Notes: generated by a model from the sequence alone, not told the origin. DNA of 22,051 nucleotides from Acidimicrobiaceae bacterium (GCA_003164275.1 PLSY01000152.1:14022-36072), one strand, 5' to 3'. Counted from the first letter of the stretch, positions 7,594 through 15,385 are shown. Translations and numbers: made by a program.

Positions 7594-7812
7594 ATGAAGG
7601 CTCTATCCTGCGGGCATGGAAGACGATCACGTGAGAAAGGAGTGGCGGCCCACCAAGGGTCCCCGCTGGCGCCGGTGATTCTGACCGTTGCTCTGATCGC
7701 CCTCTTGATCGTGCCTATAGCCGTCTGGGCGGCGCGTAACCAGCGCTCCCAGCGCTCCCGACATCCCAAATCAGCGCAGCGGAGTCCGAAGCATCGATGG
7801 TGGCAACCCTGA
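7594..7812 (+). CDS. Possible small single-pass membrane protein
   Basis: A 72-residue frame (ATG 7594) or 56-residue frame (GTG 7642) encodes one strong hydrophobic segment, VILTVALIALLIVPIAVW, followed by a basic tail ending WWQP. This is a plausible inner-membrane anchor topology. No start has good support: ATG 7594 lacks a ribosome binding site and the AGGAG near 7642 overlaps the GTG. A different frame opens at ATG 7616, six bases after a TATCCT box (7604-7609), and encodes a charged 20-residue peptide that stops at 7676-7678, overlapping this frame. The true product could be a fusion of the two frames if a base is wrong or a frameshift occurs. The function is unknown. Confidence 0.35.
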   Translation: MKALSCGHGRRSREKGVAAHQGSPLAPVILTVALIALLIVPIAVWAARNQRSQRSRHPKSAQRSPKHRWWQP

Positions 7813-7863
7813 CGATCGTCGCTCCCGGCGTTCTTCTCTAGGCCTACTCGAGCTTCCCCAGGG

Positions 7864-8520
7864 CTACTTTGGGGGGACCGCGCGCGTGGGCAGAGAGAAG
7901 GCCTCCCGGATATCGGCCTGCACCACCTCGACTGGCCGCATGGCATCGATAGTGGCCACGAACTCTTTGCGCTCGAAGATCTCGATGAGGGGCTTCGTCT
8001 CCTCGTGATAGTCAGCCAGGCGATTGGCCAGGGCCTCGGGATTGTCATCGGCCCGCGCCACCAGTGTCCCGTGACAGACGTCACAAGTCTCGAGGACTTT
8101 GGGCCGGTGTGCGATGAGGTTGTAGTCGAGCCCACATCCCGAGCAGACCCGGCGGGCGAGGACCCGCCGGTGGACCTCCGCATCGGGGAGATCCAGGTTG
8201 ATCACGCCGTCAATGTCATAGCTCTCGAGGAAGAATTCGGCCTGACGGGCGTTGCGGGGAAAGCCGTCGATGATGAAGCCATAGTTCCAGTCGTGCTCGG
8301 CGAGGCAGGTCCGCACGACGTGCTCGACCATGTCGTCGTCGACCAGGTTTCCACTGGCCATGATCCGCTTGACCTGGGCGCCGAGCTTCGTGTGGTGCTG
8401 CACATTCCAGCGGAAGAGGTCGCCCACACTGACGTGCTCGAGATCGAGGTCTTCGGCGAGCAGCTTGGCCTGGGTGCCCTTCCCACTGCCCTGGATGCCC
8501 ATGATGATGAATTTTCGCAC
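7864..8520 (-). CDS. adk: Adenylate kinase (zinc-LID type)
   Basis: This 218-residue enzyme interconverts ATP + AMP and 2 ADP in the cytoplasm. The P-loop is GIQGSGKGT (8-16), with Gln where Pro is usual. The AMP-binding DGFPR is at 85-89 and is followed by N-x-x-QAEFF. The LID carries four cysteines, C126/C129 and C146/C149, as in zinc-binding adenylate kinases. RADDNPEALANRLADY and TKPLIEIF complete the LID and core. Length and order are normal. The start is GTG 8520, with GGTAGGG six bases upstream. The gene lies 42 bases after ppk2 on the same strand and is probably co-transcribed with it. A genome often has a second adk near ribosomal genes, so this may be a paralogue tied to polyphosphate use (inference). 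Confidence 0.93.
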   Translation of the reverse strand: MRKFIIMGIQGSGKGTQAKLLAEDLDLEHVSVGDLFRWNVQHHTKLGAQVKRIMASGNLVDDDMVEHVVRTCLAEHDWNYGFIIDGFPRNARQAEFFLESYDIDGVINLDLPDAEVHRRVLARRVCSGCGLDYNLIAHRPKVLETCDVCHGTLVARADDNPEALANRLADYHEETKPLIEIFERKEFVATIDAMRPVEVVQADIREAFSLPTRAVPPK

Positions 8521-8562
8521 TGCGGCCCTACCGATCGTCGAAGGTCGGTCGAGAGTACCGGA

Positions 8563-9441
8563 TCAATGTACGACGTAGCGCGTTGGCACCCACGTCTGGC
8601 TGTCGATCGGCGGACGCTCATAGGCCCTCTGCTGGCGCTCGGGGAGCTCGACCGCAGCGTGTGGGACCGCTTCATAGGGCACGATGTCCAAGAGGTGGCT
8701 GATGATGTTGAGACGGGCGGCCTTCTTGTCGTTGGCATCGACCACGTGCCAAGGAGCCTCTTTGATGTCGGTGTAGGAGAACATCTCGTCTTTAGCCTCG
8801 GCGTAGTCGACCCACCGGGCCCGCGCCTCTAGGTCCATGGGGCTGAGCTTCCAGCGCTTGCCCGGATTGTTGATGCGCTCCGTGAAGCGTCGCTCCTGCT
8901 CCTCGTCGCTGATGGAGAGCCAGTACTTGACAAGGATGATCCCGGAGCGCACGAGGGCGCGCTCCAAGACCGGGCAGGTGCGAAAGAACTCCGCGTGCTC
9001 CTCGGGGGTGCAGAACTCCATGACCCGCTCAACCCCAGCCCGGTTGTACCAACTGCGATCCATCAGCACCATCTCCCCGGCGGCCGGAAGATGGGCGATG
9101 TAGCGCTGGAAGTACCACTGGGACCGCTCACGTTCGGTGGGCGTGCCGAGGGCGACGACACGGGCATAACGGGCGTTCAGTCGCTCCATGATCCTCTTGA
9201 TCGTGCCGCCCTTGCCGGCAGTGTCGCGCCCCTCGAAGATGACCAGGACGCGGAGGCCCTCATGGACGATCCACTCCTGCATCCGGACCAGTTCGACCTG
9301 CAGCCTGGCCAGCTCTTTCTCGTAAGCAGCCTTGGACACCACCTTGGTATCGGGACTGCTCAGCCTCGGGGGCGGAGCAGCGAGCTTCGAGCTTGGTTCC
9401 AACAGGTCGGTGTCGCTGGCGTGCTTCGAGTTCTTTCCCAC
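8563..9441 (-). CDS. ppk2: Polyphosphate kinase 2 (PPK2)
   Basis: This 292-residue enzyme of the P-loop PPK2 family uses inorganic polyphosphate to phosphorylate nucleotides. Walker A is EGRDTAGKGGT (70-80). The PPK2 block MDRSWYNRAGVERVMEF (127-143) contains Walker B, and the lid-type segment SDEEQERRFTERINNPGKRWK spans about 178-198. A single PPK2 domain after a polar N-terminal tail of about 40 residues fits class I (nucleoside diphosphate to triphosphate) or class III; the distinction cannot be made safely by eye. The start is GTG 9441 without an evident Shine-Dalgarno sequence. Adenylate kinase follows: together they could convert AMP/ADP and polyphosphate to ATP. The gene diverges from glutamine synthetase. 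Confidence 0.93.
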   Translation of the reverse strand: MGKNSKHASDTDLLEPSSKLAAPPPRLSSPDTKVVSKAAYEKELARLQVELVRMQEWIVHEGLRVLVIFEGRDTAGKGGTIKRIMERLNARYARVVALGTPTERERSQWYFQRYIAHLPAAGEMVLMDRSWYNRAGVERVMEFCTPEEHAEFFRTCPVLERALVRSGIILVKYWLSISDEEQERRFTERINNPGKRWKLSPMDLEARARWVDYAEAKDEMFSYTDIKEAPWHVVDANDKKAARLNIISHLLDIVPYEAVPHAAVELPERQQRAYERPPIDSQTWVPTRYVVH

Positions 9442-9505
9442 TGGGAGACGACCGTAGCGGGCAACGAACCGAAGATGATTTCCGCCGCGTTTCCACCGTG
9501 TTAAA

Positions 9506-9537
9506 GGTGATTCCGGGAAGCCCCGCCCCGGAACACC
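9506..9537. promoter_or_regulatory. Inverted repeat in ppk2/glnN intergenic region
   Basis: GGTG-A-TTCCGGG (9506-9517) can pair with CCCGGAACACC (9527-9537) around a 9-base loop, giving 11 base pairs with one bulged A. No T-run follows on either strand, so it is not a typical terminator. It lies about 65 bases upstream of ppk2 and about 180 upstream of glnN and may be an operator. A smaller palindrome, CCCAGCACTGGG, follows at 9543-9554. Confidence 0.4.
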
Positions 9538-9661
9538 ACTACCCCAGCACTGGGTTCGTACTCGGAATCTCAGGGGAACTCAATCCCCCGTTCATGGCCT
9601 TGAAACACTCCGTTTACGTACCTGCCGTAGCTTTCTGCAAGAGATCTGTCGGAGCTGAAGC

Positions 9662-9716
9662 GATCACTCGTGTGCGGCCCCGGCTAGATGAACCGCTGAG
9701 ATCCTGAGGAGTGATC
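9662..9716 (+). promoter_or_regulatory. Leader hairpin that would pair with the glnN ribosome binding site
   Basis: GATCACTC (9662-9669) is the exact complement of GAGTGATC (9709-9716), which overlaps the GAGGAG ribosome binding site (9706-9711) of the glutamine synthetase gene. An inner GCGG/CCGC pair (9674-9677 with 9693-9696) stabilises the loop. Folded, the structure would hinder translation initiation. I do not recognise a known glutamine (glnA-type) riboswitch in the leader. Confidence 0.4.
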
Positions 9717-9718
9717 AC

Positions 9719-11896
9719 ATGAGTGGAAGCAAAGCACGGCTCGACGCCATCGACGCTGTGAAGAATTTCGAGGCGCCCAAGGGCTTCTTCCCGACCGAGG
9801 ACAACCCGGGCGAGATCTTCGGAACCAACGTCTTCACCAAGTCCGTCATGCAAAAACGGCTCCCCAAGCCGATCTTCAAATCGCTCATGGGCACCATCGA
9901 GCACTCCAAGCCCCTCGACCCGGCTGTCGCCGACGTGGTCGCCGCCGCCATGAAGGACTGGGCCTTGGAGAAGGGGGCGACCCACTACGCCCACGTCTTC
10001 TACCCCCTCACCCACCTCACGGCAGAGAAGCACGACAGCTTCTTCGAGCCGGCCGGTGACGGATCGGCCATCGCCGAATTCCAGGGCAAGACCCTGACCC
10101 AGGGGGAGCCTGACGCCTCCAGCTTCCCGAACGGCGGCCTGCGCGCCACCTTCGAAGCTCGCGGCTACACCGGCTGGGACGCCACCAGCCCTGCGTACAT
10201 CCTGGAGAATCCGAACGGGAACACGCTCTGCATCCCGACCGTCTTCATCTCGATGACCGGTGAGGCACTCGACAACAAGACTCCGCTCCTCCGGTCGCAG
10301 CAGGCCATGGCCAAGCAGGCGGAGCGGGTGCTCCACCTCTTCGGTCATCCCGATGCCGATGCCGTTGTCTCCTTTGCCGGCGCTGAGCAGGAGTACTTCC
10401 TGATCGACCGGAGCTTCTTCCTGTCCCGACCCGACCTTCTCAACTCCGGCCGCACCCTGTTCGGAGCCAAGCCGCCGAAGGGCCAGGAGTTCGACGACCA
10501 CTACTTCGGGGCCATCCCCGATCGCGTGCTGGCGTACATGATGGATGCCGAGCGGGAGCTGTTCAAGCTGGGCATCCCGGCCAAGACCCGTCACAACGAG
10601 GTGGCCCCGGGCCAGTTCGAACTGGCGCCCATGTTCGAACGTTCGAACGTCGCCGCCGACCACCAACAGCTCCTCATGACCACGCTGAAGAAGGTGGCTC
10701 AAAAGCACGGAATGGAGTGCCTGTTCCACGAGAAGCCCTTCGAGGGCATCAATGGCTCGGGGAAGCACGTCAACTTCTCACTGGGTAACTCCACCGAGGG
10801 GAACCTCCTCCTCCCTGGCGACACGCCCCACGAGAATGCTCAGTTCCTGGTGTTCTGCGCCGCGGTGATCCGCTCTGTCCACAAGTACGGAGGTCTGTTG
10901 CGGGCGTCGGTGGCGTCTGCCACCAACGATCACCGCCTCGGGGCGAACGAAGCCCCTCCGGCCATCATCTCGATCTTCCTCGGGGAACAGCTCGCCGATG
11001 TCTTCCAGCAGATCGCCGCCGGTGGTGCGACCTCGTCCAAGGAGAAGGGGTTCATCGAGATCGGCGTCGACACCCTGCCCGTCCTCCCGACCGACCCGGG
11101 TGATCGCAACCGGACCAGCCCCTTCGCCTTCACTGGCAACCGATTCGAGTTCCGGGCGCCCGGCTCCCTCCAGTCCATCGCAGGCCCGATGGTCACCATC
11201 AACACCATCCTGGCCGAGGCGCTCGACTACATCGCCACCGAGCTCGAGCAACTGGTCGCCGACGGCACCGAGTTCAACAGCGCGGTGCAGACGGTTCTCC
11301 AAGAGATCATCACCAATCACGGCAAGGTGGTCTTCAACGAGGACGGCTACGCCGACTCATGGCAGGTCGAGGCTGAGGAGCGTGGGCTCCCGAATCTCCG
11401 CACGACGCTTGATGCGCTCCCAGAGCTCATCAGTGAAGAGTCGATGGAGCTGTTCAGCCACTACGGGGTGTTCAACCACCGAGAGATGCACAGCCGCTAC
11501 GAGATCGCTCTCGAGCAGTACATCCTGGCCATCGACGTCGAGGCGAACCTGACGCTCGAGATGGGAAACACGGTGATCCTTCCGGCGGCACTGCGCTACC
11601 AGACGGAGTTGGCCGCCAACGTGGCCGCCCTCAAGGCTGCCGACATCGAGGCTGACACCTCCACCCTCGTCGAGGTCTCCTCGGCCATCGCATCCCTGCG
11701 GGCCGGCATAGCAACGCTTCGCTCCGAGATCGAGCACGATGATGTGGACTCGACGGAGAAGCACGCCGAGCATGCGCAAAAGGGCCTCCTCCCGGCAATG
11801 GGCGAGGTTCGCAGCGCAGCCGACACGCTCGAGACACTGGTGGCGGACGATCTGTGGCCACTCGCCACGTACCAGGAGATGCTGTTCATCCTGTAG
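9719..11896 (+). CDS. glnN: Type III glutamine synthetase
   Basis: This 725-residue enzyme makes glutamine from glutamate, ammonia and ATP. The size and N-terminal block ([17 protein letters not shown], about 35-50) mark the GSIII class rather than the 470-residue GSI. Metal and substrate motifs are AEQEYF (222-227), [12 protein letters not shown] (293-304) and [21 protein letters not shown] (337-357). Another GSIII block, [18 protein letters not shown], holds active-site residues near 405-422. The C-terminal helical tail typical of GSIII runs from about residue 560. The start is ATG 9719 behind TGAGGAG. The gene stands alone and ends at a strong terminator. Regulation by the leader hairpin is possible. 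A GAAAC-N6-TTTAC at 9602-9617 is only loosely like a GlnR half-site pair. Confidence 0.95.
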   Translation: MSGSKARLDAIDAVKNFEAPKGFFPTEDNPGEIFGTNVFTKSVMQKRLPKPIFKSLMGTIEHSKPLDPAVADVVAAAMKDWALEKGATHYAHVFYPLTHLTAEKHDSFFEPAGDGSAIAEFQGKTLTQGEPDASSFPNGGLRATFEARGYTGWDATSPAYILENPNGNTLCIPTVFISMTGEALDNKTPLLRSQQAMAKQAERVLHLFGHPDADAVVSFAGAEQEYFLIDRSFFLSRPDLLNSGRTLFGAKPPKGQEFDDHYFGAIPDRVLAYMMDAERELFKLGIPAKTRHNEVAPGQFELAPMFERSNVAADHQQLLMTTLKKVAQKHGMECLFHEKPFEGINGSGKHVNFSLGNSTEGNLLLPGDTPHENAQFLVFCAAVIRSVHKYGGLLRASVASATNDHRLGANEAPPAIISIFLGEQLADVFQQIAAGGATSSKEKGFIEIGVDTLPVLPTDPGDRNRTSPFAFTGNRFEFRAPGSLQSIAGPMVTINTILAEALDYIATELEQLVADGTEFNSAVQTVLQEIITNHGKVVFNEDGYADSWQVEAEERGLPNLRTTLDALPELISEESMELFSHYGVFNHREMHSRYEIALEQYILAIDVEANLTLEMGNTVILPAALRYQTELAANVAALKAADIEADTSTLVEVSSAIASLRAGIATLRSEIEHDDVDSTEKHAEHAQKGLLPAMGEVRSAADTLETLVADDLWPLATYQEMLFIL

Positions 11897-11904
11897 CCGT
11901 CAAA

Positions 11905-11920
11905 GGACTCGATCGAGTCC
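11905..11920. repeat. Perfect 16-bp palindrome after glnN
   Basis: GGACTCGATCGAGTCC lies eight bases after the glnN stop, just before its terminator. It is perfectly self-complementary and may be a protein site or part of the 3' end structure. Confidence 0.6.
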
Positions 11921-11935
11921 GTGATGTTTCTGACC

Positions 11936-11966
11936 AACGACCCCTTGCCACCGGCAGGGGGTCGTT
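11936..11966 (+). terminator. Transcription terminator of glnN
   Basis: The arm at 11936-11949 pairs with 11953-11966 over 14 bp (one G-T) around an ACC loop. The stem begins AACGACCCC and closes with GGGGTCGTT. No clean T-run follows, so termination may rely on hairpin strength or Rho. It starts 40 bases after the glnN stop. Confidence 0.75.
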
Positions 11967-11988
11967 GTCTGTCCGAGGACCAAGCGCC

Positions 11989-12000
11989 GAGTCATGACTC
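11989..12000. repeat. Perfect 12-bp palindrome
   Basis: GAGTCATGACTC follows the glnN terminator and shares the GAGTC/GACTC core of the palindrome at 11905-11920, so the two symmetric sites flank the terminator. Confidence 0.5.
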
Positions 12001-12127
12001 CACTGCCACCTTGGCGCCGAACGAGGCCGCAAGCCCAGGACTTCAGTGATGGGTGGAAGGTCTTTCCGGCGCCGGGTGGCGCAGCCGGCCGGATGGTTCT
12101 CTCACGCTCCTGTGACATGTTGCCGTG

Positions 12128-12525
12128 GGCTACCGGTCGACCAACAAGAAGGTCGACTCGACCAATCTCGCCTGGGTACAGAGCGAGGCAAAAGCGGTTG
12201 GTAGCTCGTTGAGAGATAACAGGAGTACGCCAAGGGCACTGAGAAGGGGTGAATCTCCTTCAGAATTATGGACGAGGTGCCGATTCACAAATTATGAAGA
12301 ATCGTCCCGCCAAGATGATCAAATTCAAGTCTCCGAGAAAGCGCAGGGGCCTTGCCGGCTCTCTCAGAGGGGTCAGAGCGGCATGGTCGGCATGGCCGGG
12401 CTATCCCGTCGAGCCGAGAGCTGACTACCTGCACGTCCCGGCTGACATCGGCCACCGGACGCGCTGACGCCACCCGGTTTGGAGTACCCATCGGGGGGAG
12501 TGACGCAGACCGTTATTCCCCCCGG
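12128..12525 (+). other. Gene-free region with dense predicted RNA structure
   Basis: No convincing gene lies between the convergent glnN and protease genes. On the plus strand the stretch can form an 8-bp closing stem (12128-12135 with 12201-12208) around two hairpins (12136-12141/12159-12164 and 12168-12172/12184-12188). A possible H-type pseudoknot joins GGCAC 12236-12240 to GTGCC 12278-12282, and GTGAATC 12250-12256 to GATTCAC 12283-12289. A nested stem (12372-12376/12421-12425) and a G6/C6 hairpin (12492-12499/12517-12524) follow. Part of it (about 12258-12330) is more AT-rich than the surroundings. It may be a structured non-coding RNA of unknown class or coincidental folding. Two small open frames across it lack ribosome binding sites. 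Confidence 0.3.
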
Positions 12526-12529
12526 ATAT

Positions 12530-12565
12530 GAGAAAAGAGGAGGGCTTTCGCTCTCCTCTTTTCTC
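12530..12565. terminator. Strong, possibly bidirectional terminator
   Basis: A 16-bp stem (12530-12545 with 12550-12565, one G-T pair) closes a TTTC loop. The arms carry an A4 run on one side and T4 on the other, so both strands show a T-containing 3' arm. It starts 50 bases after the stop of the minus-strand protease gene and probably ends that transcript. It would also stop any plus-strand RNA from the structured region. Confidence 0.85.
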
Positions 12566-12614
12566 TAGTCCCCGAACTATCTGTCCGCTGGTCAGGCGGG
12601 CACCGGTGCGGTCG

Positions 12615-14288
12615 TCATGATGGCGGCCCGGTGGTCAGCTTGACACTTGCCGTGTGGGACTGACCGGACGAATCCGTCCAGGTCAACTGAACCGTGTCGC
12701 CTGGGTGCTGGTTCTCCAAGGCGTTGCTCAGGTCCGTCGACGAGGTGATGGTCTTCCCATTGAGGCCGGTGATGACGTCGCCCTGGGCCACGCCGGCGGC
12801 TGCGGCCGGGGAGTTGGAAAGTGTTCCGACGACGGTGGCCCCCGAAGCGCCCGAGGAGGATCCGCTGTTGCCACTTCCGAGGCTTCCGCTTCCGAAGCCT
12901 CCCCCGGTGGCGCTGCCCGAGGTGCTGTCCGAGGCAGAGACGCTGATGCCCAAGAAGCCGGTGGCCCCGATATGGAGGGTCGATGAGGCATCGCCGGCCT
13001 CGATCTGCTTGGCGATCTTCAAGGCCGTGGCAACCGGGATGGCATAGGCCTGGCTAGTCGAGACCTGATAGTCGGAGCTGGTCGACGCCGCCGTGTCCAT
13101 GCCTATGACCTGGCCGTCGGTGTTCACCAACGAACCGCCGGAGTCTCCCGGCTCGATCGGGGCGTTGATCTCGATGAGCCCAGTGAGGCTCTCTGCGTTG
13201 CCCCCACCGTCATCGGTGGCGGTGATGGACTGGTTGAGGGCGGTGACCGATCCCCCCGCGGTGCTCGGGGTCCCGCCTGTGCCCCCGGCGTTCCCGATGC
13301 CGACGACCGCCTGGCCGACGGCCGCATTGGCCGAGCTTGTCGACACCGTCGTCAGTCCGCTGGCATTGACCAGCTTGATCACAGCGACGTCACCGGTGCG
13401 GTCATAGCCGACCACATTGGCGGAATAGGTCTTGCCGTTCCCGATATCGGTGACGGAGATACTGGTGGCACCGTCGATGACGTGGTTGTTGGTCAGGATC
13501 GTCCCGTCCGAGGTCAGAACCATCCCGGTGCCTGCCGCCTGCTCGTCCTCGTAGCTCAGGTTGGTGTTGATGTCGACGAGGCCAGGGTCCACTTTGGTGG
13601 CAATGGATGAGATGTCCGACGGTGCGCCTACACCGGTAGACGAGTTCCCCGTGCTCGAGGAGCCCGAGGAGCCCGACGAACCTGATGAGCCCGAGCCGGA
13701 GGAGCCTGAGCCGGAGCCGGAGCCGGAGCCGAAGGGAAACGAGCCCGATCCCGAGGAACCGGTCGAGCCTGAAGAGCCAGAGCCCGAGGAACCGGCCCCG
13801 CTACCGGCAGCCGATGTCGAAACCGGCTGACTGGGCCAGATGGCATGGCCGAGGCCCACGCCGCCAAGCACGGCGGCGAACACGACGACACCGGCCACGG
13901 CGATGACACCGCCGGTGCGCTTCTTCGCTGAGGCGGGCTTCGCAGCTGGTGCGTAGCCCTGCTGTGTCCAGCCATACGGAGGCGGCCCGGCCGCGGCGCC
14001 TCCGTAGAAGCCGCCGGCCGGAGGTGTGGCCGGCCCGACTGGTGCCCCCCAAGGCTGGGTAGGCGTCGACCAGGTTCCAGCGGGACGGGCCGGTCCCGAT
14101 CCTGGAATCGGGTCGGTTGGGTGGGGGTCCAGGCCGTAAGGGGGCAGCTGGGCGCCCTCAGAGGAGCCGGCTGCAGGCAGCGGAATGGCAGCACCGGGCT
14201 GGGTCTCGGCCGTGATGGCCTTGTCGTTGGAGGACCGAGGCGGGGTTGCTTCCACCGAATCGTCCGAGGGGTGCCAGTTGTCGTTCAC
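12615..14288 (-). CDS. htrA: Membrane-anchored HtrA/DegP-like serine protease with PDZ domain
   Basis: This is a 557-residue trypsin-like protease for envelope protein quality control. The cytoplasmic N-terminus (about 1-125) is Pro/Gly-rich. One membrane helix (about 127-149) is followed by a Ser/Gly linker of about 60 residues (158-220) and the protease domain. The triad is visible: H269 in LTNNHVI, D300 in RTGDVAVIKL and S383 in EPGDSGGSL. A PDZ domain follows (about 441-555), ending DVITGLNGKTITSSTDLSNAL...GDTVQLTW. It is interrupted by a Gly/Ser-rich insertion of about 30 residues (about 453-483), which is unusual. The start is GTG 14288 with GGAAGG nine bases upstream. The layout matches actinobacterial PepD/HtrA proteins; the symbol is a family-level name. 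The gene is monocistronic. Confidence 0.93.
   Translation of the reverse strand: MNDNWHPSDDSVEATPPRSSNDKAITAETQPGAAIPLPAAGSSEGAQLPPYGLDPHPTDPIPGSGPARPAGTWSTPTQPWGAPVGPATPPAGGFYGGAAAGPPPYGWTQQGYAPAAKPASAKKRTGGVIAVAGVVVFAAVLGGVGLGHAIWPSQPVSTSAAGSGAGSSGSGSSGSTGSSGSGSFPFGSGSGSGSGSSGSGSSGSSGSSGSSSTGNSSTGVGAPSDISSIATKVDPGLVDINTNLSYEDEQAAGTGMVLTSDGTILTNNHVIDGATSISVTDIGNGKTYSANVVGYDRTGDVAVIKLVNASGLTTVSTSSANAAVGQAVVGIGNAGGTGGTPSTAGGSVTALNQSITATDDGGGNAESLTGLIEINAPIEPGDSGGSLVNTDGQVIGMDTAASTSSDYQVSTSQAYAIPVATALKIAKQIEAGDASSTLHIGATGFLGISVSASDSTSGSATGGGFGSGSLGSGNSGSSSGASGATVVGTLSNSPAAAAGVAQGDVITGLNGKTITSSTDLSNALENQHPGDTVQLTWTDSSGQSHTASVKLTTGPPS
13655..13797. repeat. Low-complexity GAGCC/GGAGCC repeat encoding the Ser/Gly linker
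   Basis: The stretch is made of degenerate hexamer-like units (GAGCCG, GAGGAG, GAGCCC on the plus strand). On the minus strand it encodes the Gly-Ser linker of the protease. Such tracts change length by slippage, so linker length may vary between strains. Confidence 0.7.
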
Positions 14289-14516
14289 GTCTATCTACCT
14301 TCCGGTCCACGTACATTTGAAGGTCATCTTCATGGACCATTCAACGGTGCCCATCTAAAGGAACAGTGAACGATCGATATGAAATTCGTAAATCCCGACG
14401 GAACTGGGCAAGTTCGTTTTCTGTGTGCCTTCCACAGTATCGAGGGATTCATCTGACGGATCGGCCGGCCGGACCGGCGGTTGGTCACGGGTGGAGACCC
14501 ACTGACACGCGCCGTC

Positions 14517-14539
14517 GGCGTAGCGTGCATCGCACCGCC
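14517..14539 (+). promoter_or_regulatory. Small hairpin in the cyanase leader
   Basis: GGCG (14517-14520) and GTGC (14525-14528) can pair with CGCC (14536-14539) and GCAC (14532-14535) around an ATC loop, with a four-base bulge. It lies 37 bases before the cyanase start. A TAGCGT at 14521-14526 fits a -10 box, in which case the symmetry may be an operator. No -35 element stands out. Confidence 0.25.
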
Positions 14540-14576
14540 GGCAGGTCCGGGTGCGCCGAACTTCTAGGAGACAGAC

Positions 14577-15020
14577 ATGGACAGAGCCGAACTGACCGAG
14601 CTGATCATCGACACACGCCGGGCCAAGGGGCTCTCGTGGGCCAGTGTGGCCGAGGTGGTCGGATCCAGCAGGGAGTGGGTGACAGCCGGTTGCCTCGGCC
14701 AGATGACCTTCGACGCCAACCAGGCGGCTGCGGTGGTCGATCTCTTCGAGCTCCCCCCAGAGGCCCTGTCGCTGCTTCAGACCCCTCCCTATCGAGGCTC
14801 CTTTCCCGGCGAGGTCCCGACTGATCCGCTGATCTACCGCTTCTATGAGCTGGTCAAGGTGTACGGGACCACCTTCAAGGAGCTGATCCATGAAGAGTTC
14901 GGGGACGGGATCATGAGCGCCATCGATTTCAAGATGGAGATGAGGCGCGAGCCAGACCCGGCCGGCGACCGCGTCAACATCTCGATGTCCGGCAAGTTCC
15001 TCCCCTACAAGCAGTATTAG
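14577..15020 (+). CDS. cynS: Cyanate hydratase (cyanase)
   Basis: This 147-residue enzyme converts cyanate and bicarbonate to ammonia and carbon dioxide (via carbamate). The N-terminal helical domain (about 1-75) resembles a helix-turn-helix fold, as is normal for cyanase. The C-terminal catalytic domain contains DPLIYRFYELVKVYGTTFKELIHEEFGDGIMSAIDFK. The catalytic trio aligns as R88, E91 and S114 (Arg96, Glu99 and Ser122 in the E. coli enzyme). The C-terminus, GKFLPYKQY, matches the family ending. The start is ATG 14577, with TAGGAGA upstream. No cyanate transporter, carbonic anhydrase or CynR-type regulator is adjacent, so it seems to stand alone. Its ammonia could feed the glutamine synthetase encoded nearby. 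Confidence 0.96.
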   Translation: MDRAELTELIIDTRRAKGLSWASVAEVVGSSREWVTAGCLGQMTFDANQAAAVVDLFELPPEALSLLQTPPYRGSFPGEVPTDPLIYRFYELVKVYGTTFKELIHEEFGDGIMSAIDFKMEMRREPDPAGDRVNISMSGKFLPYKQY

Positions 15021-15385
15021 GCCGAGGCCGGCTGAATGGGTCCACGGGCACGGCTGGGTACTTCACGGCCCTCCGGCCACGCGGCTGCGTGGAAGATGGC
15101 GGGTGGGCGGCGGGATGCCGGGGAAGCCGTCGGCGGTCGGCTGTCTGTGCGAGAGCACCGCACCCATCTCCCGGAGCCAGAGGAAGCGCCGCCCCTTCGC
15201 CTGGACGACGAGGCATCCGGTAGCGCTGGCTGACCGTGCCCGGCGATGGACCTTTGCCGGTAGGCAGGCGTCGTCGACGCGAATAGCCGAACTGCCCGCC
15301 GATCGGCAAAGCTGGCCCAGAGGGTCGCAGCCATTGCACCCGAGCCCGCGGACGGGGCCGAGCCGGCGAAGGATGAGGAGACGTC
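15021..15385. other. Gene-free spacer between cyanase and the GH63 gene
   Basis: No ribosome binding site or family feature supports the short frames here (for example a 65-residue frame at 15036-15233). I see small GC palindromes (GCCGATCGGC near 15298) but no clear terminator or promoter. Confidence 0.4.

Noticed and set aside
9482..9718. Known glutamine riboswitch ahead of glutamine synthetase
   Set aside because: I could not find the conserved glnA-motif core; only generic inverted repeats are present.
9614..10768. Minus-strand frame of 384 codons
   Set aside because: It lies opposite the type III glutamine synthetase and shows only the low-complexity composition of a shadow frame.
12240..12290. 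Cyclic-di-AMP (ydaO-type) riboswitch
   Set aside because: GGGGTGAATC resembles one conserved block, but the GGGGGACC and the downstream GTCAGCTAACCTCG-type blocks are missing and no plus-strand gene follows.
12125..12467. Two small plus-strand frames (99 and 72 codons)
   Set aside because: They lack ribosome binding sites at usable spacing and any family feature, and they overlap each other within the structured region.
13561..13830. Plus-strand Glu-Pro repeat protein
   Set aside because: It is the antisense reading of the Ser/Gly linker of the protease; the repeat pattern is a by-product of that coding sequence.
15036..15233. 65-codon frame after cyanase
   Set aside because: There is no ribosome binding site, the composition is Arg/Gly-rich and uninformative, and alternative frames are equally open.
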